Source: Thermoleophilia bacterium (GTDB lineage: Bacteria > Actinomycetota > Thermoleophilia > Gaiellales > Gaiellaceae). Taken from it: 6,450 nucleotides of DNA. The stretch lies in the NCBI GenBank assembly GCA_025933895.1, contig JAICZB010000147.1:1-6450 (forward strand), read 5' to 3'. A program made the translations under genes and the position numbers. Within the stretch, counting starts at the first letter, position 1, and each line of letters begins with the position of its first letter. Below are positions 5,260 through 6,450 of this stretch, in pieces. The notes beneath the pieces are model-generated. The model was not told where the DNA came from and searched no databases. It was given only the letters and a program-made list of their open reading frames with translations.

Positions 5260-6240
5260 GTGCGCCGCAAGCTGCCGTCCCTCGTCCTCGCCGTCCTGCT
5301 CGCGCTCGCGACGGCGCGCGTCGCGGGAGCCGCGAACGGTGGCTTCACTCCGGTGGCGCCCGCGTCGCCGAACGCGGTTCACATCCAGCACGTCTACTAC
5401 CTCGTCCTCGGCTTCACGGCGGCGATCTTCGTGCTGGTCGAGTCGCTGCTCGTCGTCTTCGTCTGGAAGTACCGGGGCCGCGGGCGCGCCCGAGCGGTCG
5501 AGGGCGCGCAAATCCACGGGCACACGCGGCTCGAGCTGATGTGGACGGCGGGCCCGGTCCTGATTCTCGCCATCATCGCCGCGTTCGTCTTCTACCAGCT
5601 TCCCAACATCGACTCGGCGCCGGCCGCAACCGACCCGCTCCAGATCACGATCGAAGGGCACCAGTACTACTGGCAGTTCGACTACCCGAACGGCGCACGG
5701 TCGATCGGAACGCTGCACGTGCCGGTCGGCGCCGTCGTCGACCTCACGGTCAAGTCGCCGGACGTCCTCCACAGCTGGTGGATCCCGGCGCTCGGCGGCA
5801 AGATCCAGGCGATCCCGGGACGGATCAACCACACCTGGTTCCAGGCGAAGAGACCCGGCAATTGGGAAGGCCAATGCGCCCAGCTTTGCGGCGTCTTCCA
5901 CGCGTCGATGCGCGCCGCCGTCCAGGCCGAGTCGCAGCAGGCGTACCGGCACTACATCGACACCGTCGCCCACGAGACGATCGGCGGGCAGATCTGGAAC
6001 GGCGTCTGCGCGACGTGCCACGGGAATCTCGGGCGGGGCGGCTACGGCCCAGACATCAGCGGAAGTCCGTTGCTGGCCTCGCGATCGTCACTCCGCGGCA
6101 TCGTGCACACCGGTGTCGATACGTCGCGTCCGGGAGCGATGCCGCCCGTCGCCCGCCTGTGGACGAAGGCGGAGTTCGACGCGCTGGCCGCGTACGTGAA
6201 GAAGCACATCTACAAGCCTGGAGCGACGAGTGGCGGCTAG
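5260..6240 (+). CDS. ctaC: Cytochrome c oxidase subunit II with fused cytochrome c (caa3 type)
   Basis: Subunit II (also called coxB) receives electrons at its binuclear CuA centre outside the membrane and passes them to subunit I. The 326-aa protein starts with a signal peptide (about 1-24, ending VAGA). Two membrane helices follow (about 44-69 and 95-114), then a cupredoxin domain. The CuA ligands are all present: His171, Cys206, Cys210, His214 and Met217. The usual Glu between the cysteines is Gln208 (CAQLC). A C-terminal class I cytochrome c domain carries CATCH at 250-254 (heme attachment) and the likely axial Met294 in GAMPP, which defines a caa3-type enzyme. The start is GTG 5260, chosen because it directly precedes the basic and hydrophobic leader. 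The frame is open upstream, but that stretch is shadow of the minus-strand genes. The gene overlaps ctaD by 11 nt. Confidence 0.94.
   Translation: MRRKLPSLVLAVLLALATARVAGAANGGFTPVAPASPNAVHIQHVYYLVLGFTAAIFVLVESLLVVFVWKYRGRGRARAVEGAQIHGHTRLELMWTAGPVLILAIIAAFVFYQLPNIDSAPAATDPLQITIEGHQYYWQFDYPNGARSIGTLHVPVGAVVDLTVKSPDVLHSWWIPALGGKIQAIPGRINHTWFQAKRPGNWEGQCAQLCGVFHASMRAAVQAESQQAYRHYIDTVAHETIGGQIWNGVCATCHGNLGRGGYGPDISGSPLLASRSSLRGIVHTGVDTSRPGAMPPVARLWTKAEFDALAAYVKKHIYKPGATSGG
6220..6223 (+). promoter_or_regulatory. Ribosome binding site for ctaD inside the coxB 3' end
   Basis: GGAG lies 6 nt before GTG 6230 and supports that GTG as the ctaD start, overlapping the end of the subunit II gene. Confidence 0.7.
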
Positions 6241-6450
6241 ATCCGAAGCCGCCTACCCGGTCGGCTGGAAGAGCGGCCGCGTGGCGAGCTGGCTCGTCAC
6301 GGTCGACCACAAGCGGATCGGGATCCTGTACATCGCGACGTCGCTCATGTGGTTCGTCGCGGGCGGGATCCTCGCGCTGCTCATGCGCTCGCAGCTCGCG
6401 ACGCCGAACGAGCACTTCCTGACGAAGAACTCGTACAACGAGGTCATGAC
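6230..6450 (+). CDS. ctaD: Cytochrome c oxidase subunit I, 5' part
   Basis: The first 73 codons of the heme-copper oxidase catalytic subunit (coxA) run off the right edge. The conserved N-terminal pattern SWLVTVDHKRIGILYIATS (about 20-38) leads into the first membrane helix, whose hydrophobic run extends through MWFVAGGILALLMRSQLA. A loop NEHFLTKNSYNEVM follows, the position just before the helix that carries the first heme ligand; the heme and CuB ligands themselves are outside the window. The GTG start at 6230 lies 11 nt inside subunit II, with a GGAG ribosome binding site, so the two are translationally linked parts of one oxidase operon. Identification is secure from the VDHKRIGILY signature; completeness and later subunits cannot be judged. 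Confidence 0.93.
   Translation, partial: MAARSEAAYPVGWKSGRVASWLVTVDHKRIGILYIATSLMWFVAGGILALLMRSQLATPNEHFLTKNSYNEVM

Noticed and set aside
4956..5348. Extension of the methyltransferase frame upstream of ATG 4955
   Set aside because: The extra residues are Arg/Ala-rich and overlap the 95-aa gene, while the ATGA junction gives a natural start.
5176..6021. Minus-strand open frame of 281 codons opposite coxB
   Set aside because: Asp/Arg/Val-rich product without motifs; it is the complement of a well-supported oxidase gene.

Overview
The window is GC-rich, gene-dense DNA with several GTG starts, an OmpR-type regulator, a DUF47/Pit phosphate pair and a caa3-type (cytochrome c-fused) oxidase. This suggests a high-GC actinobacterium, perhaps a deep-branching lineage such as Thermoleophilia. 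The placement is an inference from gene style; no database comparison was possible.

Layout, left to right. (1) The 3' half of malQ (4-alpha-glucanotransferase) runs in from the left on +. (2) A 171-bp imperfect palindrome (723-893) with perfect 19-bp ends fills the gap to a convergent PAP2 membrane phosphatase on - (890-1522). (3) The start codon of the phosphatase overlaps that of a divergent PhoB/OmpR-like regulator (1521-2210). Its receiver domain has lost conserved phosphorylation-switch residues. (4) The end of the regulator gene carries an 11-nt-period repeat of GTAAC that resembles a Pho box. It is followed by a well-spaced ribosome binding site and a DUF47 (PhoU-like) gene plus pit, evidently one phosphate-uptake operon. 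(5) A second long palindrome of about 163 bp (4006-4168) fills the gap to a convergent - strand pair. That pair is a 95-aa protein of unknown function and a class I SAM methyltransferase, joined by an ATGA overlap. (6) Divergent from this pair, with only 20 bp between starts, begins a cytochrome oxidase operon: coxB/ctaC (CuA domain plus C-terminal cytochrome c) and the first 73 codons of coxA/ctaD.

How the parts fit: the regulator, operator-like repeat, DUF47 and Pit look like one phosphate-responsive module. The oxidase genes are a separate respiratory operon, and malQ belongs to glycogen/maltodextrin metabolism. The least explained structures are the two long palindromes. They occupy both convergent gene junctions in the window and end at the stop codons of the flanking genes. 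The Pho-box-like array is the other signal most worth testing.
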